A DNA stretch of 64,000 nucleotides from Coprinellus micaceus (lineage: Eukaryota; Basidiomycota; Agaricomycetes; Agaricales; Psathyrellaceae), in contig OX596334.1 in the NCBI GenBank assembly GCA_951394405.1, forward strand, positions 682,001-746,000. Direction: 5' to 3'. The position numbers and the translations under genes were made by a program. Shown one piece after another: positions 1 through 12,207 of this stretch (positions within the stretch are counted from its first letter, which is position 1; each line of letters opens with the position of its first letter). The notes under the pieces are model-generated. The model was given only the letters and a program-made list of their open reading frames with translations, had not been told where the DNA came from and did no database searches.

Positions 1-1077
1 AACCGTGGGAAGAGGCCAGTACTACTAAGTGGATGGTAGACATGGGCGGAGACGAAAGGAGAAGTAAGAGGGGGTGTGGATACGAATTTAGAGCATGCGA
101 AGGCCCCCAAGTACCGAGGATAGAGTGCTTGGGGGCGGGGGATCAGGGCCGTAGAAATTATGCGAAGGAATTGGCGTGGGGAGAAGGGAGGGAATCGTTT
201 CAGGTGGCGAAGTATGAACACGAACGTGCAAGGGAAAAGCAATTGAAGGCCCCGTCAAACGCTGGATACAAACAAGGCGATTTGAATTTTGCACACAGTA
301 CAAAGGGCTCGAGAAAGCGAGGATGTGTATCAGGAAGACACCGGCTTCACATACTTAGCAGGATAGGCAGAGGGACCCGCCCGCCCCAACAGCGTCGCCT
401 CTGAAGAGCGTCAACGCTCGTCAAGAAGCAGGAAGCACAGGTGATCGGACCGACACCGACGCAATGGCCGAGGGCCGAAGATCAAAGCGCGGCATCACCA
501 ACCGTCCTCTTTTCTCAACCACGACCGCCTCTTTCTCTCTTACTCGTCCCTATCTCGACACCTCCCATGTCGACCTCATTCAGCGCCTCCCCTTCCTCTC
601 TCCCATCAAACCTCGGCTCACCGTGCTCTCGTCCCCCAACACTGTCTGAATCTTACTTAGATTTGGCGCCTGCTCTGTCGACTCTGGTGCCCCTCGACTA
701 CGCCCTATAGAGACGCTGAGCCAACACTCCTCCGTACTCAGAGGCCTCGCGTTCCACCCAGACCAGCCCACCCGCCACCTCCGATTAATGCCAGAAATGC
801 GAAGGCTCCCTCGACTGGAAGAACACCAGCCCTGCAGTACGAGGCCGCCATAGCTCAATGAAACAATCGCCTGCTCCCAACCCTCCACCTCAACGCTTCG
901 GTCGTTCTCCCCGAGAACGCTGCCAAGAGACCATCATCCACCGAATAGTCGAAGACCGCACGTGCCGTTCTACCCAGGCATCGAGACGAAGGAATGGGAG
1001 TACCATGGTGCGATAACCTGGGTCTCTCAGCCGCTTGCTGAACGTCGAGGACTCGGCTGGATATTGGTAAACTGAGG

Positions 1078-1281
1078 GTATGTTTCTAATCCACTCTCGA
1101 TCCTTCTCCCACTCTCCTTTGTCATTTGCTTCTACCCCCGTACGTTCTGTACCCGTTCTTCAATATCAACTTATACTCCTACCCTTCGACCGTGTTCGTC
1201 TTCCTCCCATTTTTCGTTTACACCCCAGAGTTGCCGCACCCTGCTCGCTGCTGTCCATCCTCTTGACTATCTTCCTTCCAG
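1078..1281 (+). other. Intron-like segment 1 of the repeat unit (copy A)
   Basis: It begins GTATGTTTCT, is strongly pyrimidine-rich, and ends with a TTGACT branch-like motif and CTTCCTTCCAG. Copy B has the same arrangement at 27701-27906, with GTATGTTCCC at the start and CGCACAG at the end, although the flanks have diverged. Conservation of both ends suggests a real intron or its remnant. Its length, about 205 nt, is long for a fungal intron. Confidence 0.5.
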
Positions 1282-1970
1282 GCAATGTCCTTCTGAAGCG
1301 ATGCCTCTACCCAGCAACATATGCAGCTCGAGGCCCCTGAAAACGAAGCACTTCAAGCGACCAATCCTCAAGCAGGCCGTACACCTTGGCAGAAGTATCC
1401 GCCGCCTCGTTGAGCCCCTTCTACTTCCTCCCGACGCCAATGGGAACCAATTTCCCTCCCCTCAACCCGCGGAACGGACCGAACGTTATGAAACGCCTTG
1501 GGTCTAGCCGAGACAGATGCTTGCCATCCCCTCGCTCAGAACCCACCACCGCCAAACCCTCTCTTCTCCGCTGAACGAGGACAAATCCATAGCTCTGGAG
1601 TTCTCACATCCACCATGATATCCATTCAGCTACCGTCCTCCACCTACTCCCTCGCTCCTCATATCCACCTCTACGACAGCCCTTCACCGGAGCAACATTC
1701 GATCACGCACAGTGGTCATCCATACGTTAGTAGAGTGGGCGCGATCGGAAGGGGTGGAGGGAAGGCGGCGTGGCGTGGCTCGCCTCGTAGCCGTCTCCAA
1801 TTCATTATTGGCGGGGGTCGTCCTGTGAGAAGGAGGAGGGATGGTGTCGATGGGTGGGACGTTCGAAGAGGCAGCAAGAGGGAAGGGGGGAAGGGGAGTT
1901 CACACAGGCAGGGGAGTGTTGGGAGGGTGTGGGCGAGGCAGACGGAGTGTGGATCAGGTGGGTGTACTGG

Positions 1971-2246
1971 GTATGTTTTGTGTTCGCTTCTCCGTTGGTT
2001 TTCACATTTTCCTTCCTAGCGTTTCCCAATGAAACACAGAATAGTCTGTGTTGCCTTGCGCTTCGTCCCAATCCTTTCTGGTGTTACCTTATCTCGATTC
2101 CCAACTTATACATCGCTGTTCATTCCTTCCACTTATCCCTTTCGCCCCCGGCGACCTGCTTCACGCACCTTTGACCCGTTTCTCCTTTATCATATCGATT
2201 TCGATGCCTTTAGCAGATTGCTAACTATTTCACCCTCGACGAATAG
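1971..2246 (+). other. Intron-like segment 2 of the repeat unit (copy A)
   Basis: It starts GTATGTTTTGTGTTC and ends after a TGCTAAC branch-like motif with GAATAG. The copy B counterpart at 35094-35354 starts GTACGTTTTGTGTCT and has ATGCTAAC followed by CCTCAG. The copia insertion in B lies about 40 bases upstream of this segment. Confidence 0.5.
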
Positions 2247-2453
2247 TTACCCCCTCGATGGGAAGTCGGCGGTATAATGGGGTGATGTCTGAGACGGCGT
2301 ACGGCGTGCTCCTGTGCCTCATCATTTCCGGGCAAGGAGCAGCAGCAGAAAGGGTCGATGTGAAGCGAAGGCTGGACTCAGAAATGAGAGAGACGGAGGC
2401 CGGGAGGGAGCAGCGGTGGTGGTGTATTGTTGGCGAGTTTGCAGGCGTACGTG

Positions 2454-2653
2454 GTACGCTTCGTTCCTCATTTAGTCCTTCATTACGCCTTATCCCCTCT
2501 CTCCCACTTGCTACTCCTCCACGCCCATTTCTTCTTCGTCCATCTGTCTCTCTCGTCCCCGTATTTCCGGCCGCCATTTAACCGTCAACCTCGCTTTCCT
2601 TCGCTTATCTCTTCGCCTTCAATCTCGTTCATCAGACGCTAATATTCTCTCAG
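2454..2653 (+). other. Intron-like segment 3 of the repeat unit (copy A)
   Basis: It starts GTACGCTTCG and ends GACGCTAATATTCTCTCAG. The copy B counterpart at 43490-43705 starts GTACGTGTCG and has ATGCTAATG before TGCAG. The sequence after the acceptor can be read in both copies as a short similar peptide, GTAATSVETEV-like, which ends at a stop after roughly 40 codons in each. Confidence 0.5.
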
Positions 2654-3774
2654 GTGGAGGTACCGCTGCTACCTCCTCCGTAGAAACGGAGGTTCCCCAG
2701 ACTATCATTAAAGGCAGCGTATTCCTACGCGGACTCCTCGCGCCTATCGATACATCCTCCACGCGTCAACGCCAACACCTAGCGACCTAGACGTCCGCTG
2801 GGGTGATGCCTTAGAGGAAACCGGTGCCCGTCCTCCTCTACCATCGCTGTGATCCAAAGTGTTGCACCCTGAAGCCCATCCGTTTTTCGTGACCCACTCG
2901 GAGCCTCCCCTTATCTCAATCTTATCCGTCCGTTTTCGTCTCCGGAGGCGTCGACTATATACTATACATTTTGACAAGTTCTACGCCCACTTCCATACCC
3001 CTTACGCACAATGTTCTCGCACTTGGTCTTTCGTGCACTGGAGCACTTCTTCCGCAAGCCCAGTCTCTCATGAGTCTTCTCACCCTATATATCCCTGCCG
3101 CAAAGTCCCTATGAATTCATGTTTCCCCTGGTGTTCTTCATTCGTTTGATTTATTCTTGATACTGTACACCGTCTTCGAAATATTCTTATCAACTTCTAC
3201 TTACAGTACATCCTCCCAGGACCCACCCCCGAGGTCTTCCATTTCAGCATGAATGTCCAGAGAGGTGTTGCAGATTCGAGGTGGGAGTGGTGGGAACGCC
3301 GCAACTCGCAACACCTATTTCCTACGCGATAGTAATGAGATACAAATGACTTTCGTGAAGTCAGGCAAACGGAAGTGTTATGCGCAGAGGAAAAGGTAAA
3401 TGGGGAGGAAGATTACAGAACAGCAAAAGGTCGCAGAGCTGAAGATCTGGGGAAACGTACTCGTCGTCACGGAAACACGGTGTCTCTGACAATTACCTCC
3501 CCCAGATTTACATCCTTCGCTCTTCCTCCCTCCTCCCTGAGACGTCGCTCGTTGACATAGTCCCTTGACCCTCTCCTCCAGCCAACCTCGCCGCTCTCAC
3601 TGCACAATTGGAGATCGCAATGAATTCAGCCACCCCGTCTACCTTCTCCTGCACCGCCCAGAACCTGACGGAAGTTGGGTGCGAGGGCACGATCCTCTCG
3701 TGGGTCGATAGAGGTGGGGCAGGAGGGAGACAAACGGGGAAAGACGACCGAATATGGTGGCCGTGTCGAACGCC

Positions 3775-3834
3775 GAGGTTGTAGGGACGGAAGATCTTGC
3801 GTCGCCGCTACCGGAGGTCCTGCTGGTTGAGACG
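3775..3834. repeat. Near-identical block shared with copy B
   Basis: These 60 bases differ from 44869-44928 at one position, whereas the flanking sequence is only about 70-75% alike. Both copies read EVVGTEDLASPLP(E/Q)VLLVET on the plus strand and QPAGP(P/A)VAATQDLPSLQP on the minus strand. Neither frame belongs to an intact gene. Confidence 0.7.
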
Positions 3835-4940
3835 GGAGTATCCTCAGTGGCCTGGCATCGCGGGTGGAGGTGAGGTCGCCTTTGGCTCCCCCGGTGGATG
3901 ATTGGGCGGGCGGAAAGCAGGGTAGATGCATCGGAGGTGTTCAGATAATATTGATGGAATTGAGGGAGGTACTCGGCACTGTGAAGACGAAGCAAGCCGA
4001 TGTCGGCGGGGAGAAAGACTTGAGCCTCGAAAAGCGAGGCATGGAGTTCTGGGGAGCCGTGCTGCGTAGAAGATGTAATTTGAATAATTGTCACCTATGA
4101 GAGAGGACGTCAGTGAGCTGCATTGTTAGAAAGGCCGCGAGGTCGGATGTGGGTTTATATAAGGCAATAATACTCGTCCGCCGATCGGTGGTGGATGGAA
4201 GGAGGGGGTCAGGAGGTAAGCGAGACCCGGAGATAAGAACGAAAGGAAAGGGGGACGAAGCGAAAGAGGCGTACCTAAAGTGTTTCTAAACCCTCAGTCC
4301 CACCCAAGCCCGATGCGCAGCGCTACTTCCACCAAGGTCGCTTGCTGATCCACGTCTCATCGTTCAACACCCCCACTTTCATGACGTCGAGTTGAGGGCG
4401 TAGGCGTTCGTATCGATCTCCCATTGTCAAACGGAAACTCGCTGCCCCTGGTGTCGTCACAGGAGGCGGGAGACGAAGGATCTGCCCGCTTTCGCCGAGC
4501 TCCGTCATGGCAAAGATCGTTCCTCCGCGTCAAAACGAGCCTGCGTTGCCGGGCGTTGGATTTCTCCTGTCGGGAACGGGGTGTGAGTAACGGGAACGTC
4601 CAGAGTCTTTGGCTCGACGTACCTGTGGAAATCCGAGAGAGAGCCGCTCCAAGTCGGCGGAGTGAGTCAGCGAGGCCCTCAACCAATCGAAGAATTTCGG
4701 GAGGAGGGAAGGGCGACGAGCAGGTAGGTGGCGGTGAAGAAAGGAAAGGGGGAAGACACGAGGTGTGGACGAGTTAGAGGGAGGAGGTGGTCGTGGTGGT
4801 CAAGCGAAGTGAACAGCCTGGAGCGAGACCGGCCCGATGGTGATGGACGCCGTTTGGGCGCTTCGGGGTTGCTCCTGAACTTCCATCTGTTCGCCCCCTA
4901 GAACTCACGAGGACGACCCTTTGCCTCACACGTCTACAGC

Positions 4941-5272
4941 ATGGACTCCCCTTGGCCAGCTCAGCAAGGACCACAAATCCCCAGTCGCAGCAGAACATCA
5001 TCGGACGACCCCCAAGTGTCGATGCGTGAACGTCTGAGGCCCTCGTACCTCTCGACGAGCCCTTCTCAGGATACCCAGCCCTATTGTACCTCCGCCCTGA
5101 TTTCCTTCGCTACCCAGGCTGCCATCCCTCCCGCACAGATACTCTTCACCACGCCGCACCGAAAACATCCCTACTCAGGCCCGATGTTGGGCTTTCCCTG
5201 GACGGATACGTGGAGGGCGAGCGGGAAGGCTTGGAATCTGCCTGAAAGCAATGGGGTAGAGACGAAACTTTG
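4941..5272 (+). pseudogene. Exon-like open segment of the repeat unit, copy A
   Basis: An open segment of about 110 codons follows an acceptor-like CGTCTACAG and runs up to the GTGAGT of the next intron-like segment. It begins MDSPWPAQQGPQ. The copy B counterpart (46085-46415) begins MDTHWPAQQGPQ after the same acceptor and reads on similarly, but has a TAG after about 44 codons, and the two copies reach the donor in different phases. I see no recognisable domain; it is proline-, serine- and glutamine-rich. Both copies appear to be decayed relatives of one exon. Confidence 0.35.
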
Positions 5273-5430
5273 GTGAGTCTGTCATATTTTGACTGGTAGG
5301 GACGGAAACCTCGAAATCGACCGTTTCGACTCTCCTTGAGCTTTCGATATTCAATCCACTGCATTACTCGTTCTCGCTTACCCCTCTTCTTCGCCGTACC
5401 TTTGTACTGACCTTGGACCACTCTCCGTAG
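5273..5430 (+). other. Intron-like segment 4 of the repeat unit (copy A)
   Basis: GTGAGTCTG donor, ACTGACC branch-like motif and CTCTCCGTAG acceptor are all present in canonical spacing. Copy B at 46416-46583 keeps the same donor, branch and acceptor. This is the most convincing of the intron-like segments. Confidence 0.6.
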
Positions 5431-8096
5431 AATCTTCCGAATCTTCTGAATGCGTTCGCTGCCAACAACTCTATTGAACGGAGAATGTCATTGAGCGCTT
5501 GCCCACACCATGTCATCGCGCCACCCCCCACCATCCGCAAAAACCGCCCTGGAGAGTTCTGGAGGGGTTTTACGCGAGCATCCGCCTCCGTTGCTCGTCC
5601 ATGTGCGTAGCTCTCCCTGAACCTTTTGGAAGCCGACGAAAGGCTCGGACGAACGTACGTCCTGACTACACACCTATCCCCCATATCCCTCGTTCGCTCT
5701 CTTTCCAACTAAACCCCGGTACCCAGAGGATTACCGCATGTAACGAAAAGGTCTCACCCCGCTATCGTTTCAACGATATCAGAGGTCGAGGGCGTTCTCT
5801 CCCGATTCGAACGTCGGAAAGAACCTTGCATTTTGTAATTGAACTTGAGTTCAGGTGCGTCCCTTTCAGGTGCGTCCCTCGACACTCTACCCCTCTGAGA
5901 GCATGGCCTGAAGGTCTTCTTCCAGTGCCAGGTTCATCAAGGAACGCGCTGCCCCACGCCGAACGACACTCCAAACTATCCGGTCGTCCGCCGTAACTCA
6001 ACCGCATCGACACTTCGTTCCGAGCCCCATCCTCCCCAAGTTCTCTTCCAAGGCATTCGTAACATCTCCGAACACCACATGCCCTATTCTCCTCGTGGAA
6101 GCCGTCCCTACTCTCCAGCTCCACCCTGAATCGCCTGAGGAACCCCTGACACACAAACCGCGCGTCCTGCGGGAAGGGATACCACGTTCGGTTCAACGGA
6201 AAGCAAGGACCACCTTCCAACCAACCTACCCGACAATAGCCTTACCTCCCCAGTCTCACGACACCCATCCGGCCCCTCCGTGTCTAGCGGAGACTTTATC
6301 GCGGCTAGAACCCCGTCATGGCTCTTGGATCCATGTATGCACGATAAATCGACGGTAATTTCGCCCTCTACGACGGTCGTACGTCAACAACCCACGTACA
6401 CCCTCCGATATCATGACCTCCTTCACTACCCTCCAACCGATCTGGCGTCTACGAACGCCAGTATTCGAAGCTGTCGAGGGAACAATGTCAGAGCTACGGA
6501 CAATGCCAGCGCCGCAGGAAAAACTTCGACGTACCGCACCTTCCCGTTCCCTTCCACCGTTCGTTGATCTGCTTGCGGAAGTTGAGGCTGGCGGGGCTCT
6601 GGCGTGGCGCAGATAGTCGAGCTTTCTAGCTGCGCAATGGAGAGGTCTTCATATGCTGAGGAAGGGCGACGTCGTGGGGCGGGGGATGTGCGAAGAACCA
6701 AAGGGCCGAACGGGCTGAAGGGTGATACTGCGCCTCATGCTCTGGGGCCTCTCGGCGATGATGGTGTGCTTGTACTACCTGCAGTGCCCGAACGTCGAGG
6801 AAGCCCAACCAACGCTCTCGACGAGCGGGGGTGAGCACGCCATGCCGCTGGTGACGCGTGACGAGCCATTCGCAGTCTCCGACCACCTTCACCGAATTCC
6901 ATTCCCTCGAAGTAGAGGGGAGACCCAGCTCCCTATTGTACTCGCCGTGTGCCATAGCCGTCCCTCCATCTATCTTCCCCACTTACACCACCGCCTTCGC
7001 ATCGCTCCCTGAACCCTATCTATTTGAGGGTCGGGGTGCCACGCACACTGCGCTCACCAGGACCATTGCGGGGAACACAAGATGAAACGTCGTTTGTGCC
7101 GTAGGAGCGGCGGGAGGGGGAAAGAGGTAGGAAGAGGACGAAAGCGAAAGTGGGGAGGATTTGAGGATGGTGGTAATGGGGATATGGTGGTTGTAATGGG
7201 TACGTTGAGGCCTCATTCTTTCGCTGTCTCATACGCCTTCGTGCGCCGCAACCCCCCTTCATCCCCAAGATATCTCCTTTCCAGTTATCCCGCTGACGAC
7301 TTCGTTCCAGATTAGTACCCTCAAGACGGATTCGCTCAAGGAGGGGAAGTTGAGCAAATCAAACCGAGCCGCCAGGGTCAACAGGAAGAGAAAGGGGGCC
7401 GTGCAACCCTCCTGAAAGCTCGTCGAAGCATCCTCAGTCACGTCAGTCAATGAGGGAGGTGATAGTACGCGGCGGGTGCCCTAGACATCCGGCGTAACTG
7501 CTGGGACTCGACACTGAAGCCCTGTGGACCGTGGTGCTCTGCACGACCAGCCGTGCTGATGGGGGTCCCCAGCACGACGCTGTTTGTCGAGGGATTTTGC
7601 ACCCCCATTCCCCTCAGCTCTCCGAGGTGATACTTTCCGGGGTCGAGGACGGTCATGCGGACGTCGGCGCAGCACCATGACAGGGCCTACTTCAGATATC
7701 GAGGAGAGAGAGCGGGAGGAGGACCAGCGGGTTAGAATCCAGATGAACCCCAGTCAGTGAGCAGGTGTAAAGGGCTATCGAGGCAGTCTGAGGGAAGAGA
7801 ATATCTATGGAGCAGGCGAGGGAGTGTGCGGGGCGTGTGGAGGGGATGTTGTGGTGAGGAGGATGTGGCGGGGTGGCGGGGGGAGGTCGACAGAGGGGGA
7901 TTCCAGATGAATGACACCAAACGGCGGCGGGATCGACAGGCAACGGAATCGGGCTTGACACCAGAGTCAACGAAACGTTCTGTGGGCGGAGGACTTAGGT
8001 AGCTGTGGGGGAAGGCGGGGAGCGGGACAAGTGTGGCTGTCGAAGCCATGGTGCCGTAAATGAAGGCGTTTAAGCGCTAGGTGATAGGCTCCCCTG

Positions 8097-8156
8097 CACA
8101 GGCCCGTTGAGATGTCGATGTTCCGAGCCTGGTGCAGATAGCTGGAGATGGTGAGG
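8097..8156. repeat. Near-identical block shared with copy B
   Basis: About 60 bases differ at only two positions from 49377-49436 in copy B, both transitions (CACAGG/CACAAG and GATGTCG/GACGTCG). The surroundings are much less alike. Confidence 0.65.
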
Positions 8157-8842
8157 CGGGAGGCGGGGAGAAGAAATGTTTCGAGTATGCTTGCAAAGGC
8201 GGAGAGCACAGCCACAGCCTCAGGCTGACGCCGATGGACGCCGATGTCCGACACCGACGGCTCTTGACCATGATCCTCTCTCCTCCCTGCCTCTGAGCCT
8301 TCCAAACCCGACCCTCCTTTGACTCAACCCCCGGTTCCCCGCCAGCCTTGCGCAACGGCATCCCAATACGCCCTCGTCTTCCGGAGCTCGTCCGCCCTCC
8401 TAGTATTGGCACGCGACAACAACGTACGGGATCGCGAATGACATCTATCCCCACTCCATTCAGTCGAGGGGATTAGCGACGCCTGATCGATGCAGCAAGC
8501 GTCAACATTCATTCAACCGCAGCCTGGACTCCGACGAAAGCAGACGAAGCCCAGGATAGCTCCTAGCAGGGCTCGCTCAGGCGGCGATCGAGGTGGTCGT
8601 TCTGTATTCATTCGCCGCGTAACCACCCCCGCCCACCTACCACCAGACGTGCAGGGCCACAATCGATTGCCACGGGGGACGACGATCCCAGCCCTGGACT
8701 GCAGCAGCCGTGCCCTGTTCTTCCACTCGGGCAGCAAGGCGAAGGAATCGCAAGACGAAAAGGAGCCTTTTTGGTGATGATTCCTGCACCTCCATAGCGC
8801 TGAATGGCTCTGGTAATGAGTGTTTGGGTTGAGACGATAATG

Positions 8843-9028
8843 GTACGTTCCTCCTGCTGTACATCCTGCTTTGCGCCTCCTCTTCGCGAATATATATAGT
8901 TCCCCTTCATCTCCTTCCTCTCAGTCGCTTCCTTTCGACCTCGTGTCTCTCCTCCCTGCATACCGGGGGCTCTGCCTTTGTACCTCCTTGATACATTTAC
9001 CCATACATTCTACTGACGGCTCCTACAG
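8843..9028 (+). other. Intron-like segment 5 of the repeat unit (copy A)
   Basis: It starts GTACGTTCCTCC and ends CTACTGACGGCTCCTACAG. Counterparts are at 50182-50345 in copy B and 61872-62045 in copy C. It is the only segment seen in all three copies. Exon-side sequence after the acceptor is also related: GCGATCATCG, GCGATCGTCC and ACGATCCCC. Confidence 0.55.
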
Positions 9029-9263
9029 GCGATCATCGTCCGAATCGCCGCCTCCACCGTATGGAGCGGATCACCATCTAGTATACCAATCCACAACTCA
9101 GCCAGCCAGACAGGAGCCCACCATGCCGCCCTTCTGCAGCCCAAATGCGTCAATTCGCATCAGCAACCTCACCCGCCAATTCGATCCGAGATCCTCTGGC
9201 CCCCCCAACGATGTACCTACCTCCACTCTGCCTAACACCACCCAGCTCATCTTGAACCATCTC

Positions 9264-9357
9264 TCCCACTTGAACGAAGCCTCTCTACCAACGACACCGT
9301 GTCAACTACATGGAAGGAATCAGCCTCGTTCTAGTGAAACGCCGTTCCCCCTCCCTC
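9264..9357. repeat. Near-identical 94-bp block shared with copy B
   Basis: It differs from 50574-50667 at three transitions in 94 bases. Both copies can be read as SHLNEASLPTTP followed by QLHGRNQPRSSETPFPL on the plus strand. Sequence on either side drops to ordinary inter-copy divergence. Confidence 0.7.
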
Positions 9358-12000
9358 GGAGCTCTCCAGCACAAATTCACTTCCATAGTGCCAAGGAGGG
9401 CGTCTTGGTCGCTCTGACATTCTCTCTCGCCGTCATCGCCCTCCGTCCAGCTGCTCTCCGCATCCACATCCACGGCGCGGGTTGCCTGAAACTCGGATCG
9501 ATACGCTAGGAGACCCTCGATCATCCGACACGGTCCTCGAGATACTGTGGGAGGAGGAGGGAGAGTATCCTCAGCCAAGAGCCTCGGTGTGAAACGGGGG
9601 ATAAGCAGGGTCAGGAGCCTAGGGGAAGTGAATCACGGACAACCTGGGCAGGGAGGGTGGATGAACGGAGAGCGAGAGATGTTGCTGGACTGGGTGGGTC
9701 AGAATCGAGATTTCGTCGCCGTGCTGAGTGCGTTGATTACTCGTTACCTACGTTTTACCTTCAGCGCATTTCTCCAGGACACCGAATAAAACAGCTTCCT
9801 GAACTCTTCCGTATCCCTATACTTCGATTTAAGCCCTTCTCGCTCACCTCCTCTTCCCCTATTGTTTGTTATGTCTTCGCTTATCTTTCGTAGTCTTCTT
9901 TCCCACCTCCTCGTCCTACGTCGCGACCAGGCTGCTCGCTCTCGCTCTCGCACCCTGTACTTCGGGCTGCACCCTTTCTGTTTCTTGTGTACCATATCCA
10001 TCTCCCTCATACACCAACCCCGCTTCGACTCTTTTGTCCCATGTCGTGGGTGCTTACCTCCTTCCCTCTATGTTTACTAGGCAGCGTATCGACGATGCCT
10101 CGTCCTTGACAAAGCTCGTAGTCCTAAACACCCAAGTTCGAAACCTACCTGGTATTACCCTAGACGAGCCTCGATTCGTCACATCTTATTTAGACGTTTC
10201 CTCTGTATCAACTCCATTTCCCGCTCTACGTAGGATGTTTACATGTTGGTGACCTTACAGCGGATCGCGGTGGGTACCTTGGCATGCGCTCAGCGATGGC
10301 CTGCGAGGGAGACGCCTGCTCCGCGGTGCTGTACAAAGGGCCTCAGCATTTACAGGATATTCCTTGACGTTGACGGTATACGCAGCGGGTGGGTGCACAC
10401 GAGGCGGGTGTCTGGAGTAGAGGATTAAAGACCTTGGAACAATCGAGCGTACGAGATAAACAAATACTACTCTAGTTGACCACAGGGCCTCCCGAACTCG
10501 TACTGGATGAATACATACTCCCCAACCTTCACGTCCCCCATCTCGTCTCCTTTCCCAACCCTCGTCGTCGATGCCTCGTGTCGCCCGGCGGTCGTTGCCA
10601 GTGCAGCTCATGCCGCTCACCGAAGCCTCCGCGAAGCATGCGGTTCCGGTATGGCTGCATGGATGGGAGGGTGGGGACGGCGATCTACCCACTGCCACAA
10701 CCTAACCGCCGTCGCCGACAACACCCCTTCCAAGCTCCCAGCTCCGAACGGACCTAGGCGCAGGCGGAGGATCGACAGGGGAATACGGAACGAGACGATC
10801 CATGGCTAGGATGGACCTGGGTACTCGAGGGTTTTGAGCTATCGTCTTCGAGCGCTGAGGTGTCCGTCGATCGTCCATTCGAGGGCCACATCTCGATGTT
10901 GGCGCCGTAACGATGGATCGAGCCTCCACCACCAAGTGAGGCTGAAGGCGGTGGGTAGACATGCGGGGCAGGTGCTTCGCCAATGGTCGTGTTAAGGCGG
11001 CGGCTCCCTTGTAGTAGCTCCCTGTCGAACGTGAGGGTCGTTCCCGCGGGTCGTGAAAAGCGCGTTTCGCAAGAGTGCTTGGGTGAACCGGTAGGAAGAA
11101 TATCGGGGGTGCGATGGAAGGGGCGACTTGGGCCTTCGATGGTGCAAGGAACGGGGTCGTCGAGGTGATTGTAGCAGTGTTTGAAGAGCAACTCGGGAGG
11201 GTGGGGTTCGTAACGAAGTGCGGGTGCGATGAGCCATGGGGGGCGGATCGTTTGGGGGATCGTGGGCGTTAGTTTCTCAGAGTCCTCAGGGTGGATGTCA
11301 ACACTGCTGGACGACCTTTAGCTCGTACTCAAGGTAGAAGAGGATCGAAGGACGTACCTGGGCTCCTAACACATAGCGTGACACTCTCAATCTCAACGAG
11401 CGAAGAGGGTGAGGGGCCTGTTGTCACAGTGTACTCCAGAATAACTGCGAGGGCGAGAGTGGTTCCGGAGGCAAAGATTCTGTAGAATATCTTTCAGATT
11501 ATCGGCCGGACGGATCGGGAGATGACGAAGTGGGGTACGCGGTGAGGGGTAGGTAGATGGAATACGTGCGTTAGGGCAGGGTAGGTGCAGGCACCTTTGG
11601 CATGCGTAGTCTTTGCTGGCCAAGCGCGCCAGTGTACCAATCCCCTCTCTTCCAAGGGAGCTGAACTATCAACTGCGCTATGAACTTGCTTCACGCATCC
11701 TACTCCCAACTACCATCCTCCCTTCCCTAGCTCTTCCATCATCTCGTCTCCGCGGCAGTCGTGCAACCGCGGTCCGCTTCTGAACACCATCCCATCGCCC
11801 ACACCTTTGAGCTGCAGCCTTGCTCCTAGCCGCATCCCTCGGGAACTCCGAGCACGTCGAGACCGGCTTGGCGCGCATCCTCGTCGCCGTCAGCCCTGGG
11901 TCAAGGCAAATGGAAAAGGCCACCAGAGAGGCAAGGGTCGATCGAAGGACTCGCGGTGGGTGGTGGGAGTTCGTGCTAGATGTTCAGTCGGTAACTTGAG

Positions 12001-12207
12001 GTACGCTTTCTTGCCGCCTGGCCTTTTTGATTCTCCCCCTCCCTCCTATGCTTCCCCTTCCCCCACTCCCTCTGTGGGTTTCTCCCCCTCGCAAGTCCTG
12101 TAATTCACCGCCTCTTCTCCCCATGCCTTATTCTATCATCGCGCTTCAGTCCTCCGCTTTACCCGCTCATCTTACCCTCATACAGTCTACTGACAGCTCC
12201 CTCGCAG
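12001..12207 (+). other. Intron-like segment in the gene-poor region
   Basis: It starts GTACGCTTTC, is very pyrimidine-rich, and ends CTACTGACAGCTCCCTCGCAG-like. It has the same design as the segments of the repeat unit, but no second copy was found in this window. Confidence 0.4.

Larger units (their letters stand above)
1..9800. repeat. Large degenerate repeat unit, copy A (cut by the window edge)
   Basis: This stretch is collinear with 25885-51100 (copy B) once the B insertions are removed, and its ends are collinear with 60545-63200 (copy C). The first kilobase is above 90% identical to B by eye; beyond about position 1010 identity falls to roughly 70-80%, with short blocks of near identity. 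No domain, catalytic motif or intact long reading frame is recognisable on either strand; frames are broken differently in A and B. Intron-like segments sit at the same relative places in both copies. Copy A carries no transposon in the parts compared, so it serves as the empty-site reference for the insertions in B. It could be a decayed multi-exon gene family, a large non-autonomous mobile element or a segmental duplication; the sequence does not decide. Confidence 0.75.

Noticed and set aside
1498..2019. A plus-strand frame of about 173 codons in copy A
   Set aside because: Not conserved in copy B and it crosses the start of intron-like segment 2; low-complexity glycine/arginine-rich sequence.
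8871..9509. A plus-strand frame of about 212 codons
   Set aside because: It spans the intron-like segment 5 and a conserved block, is not maintained in copy B or C, and has no recognisable domain; stop-free runs of this size are expected in GC-rich sequence.
11625..11690. A tRNA-like stretch (GCGCAGTTGATAG with a CTCCCTTGGAAG arm on the minus strand)
   Set aside because: There is no TTCGA-type T loop or B box, and no acceptor pairing could be found.
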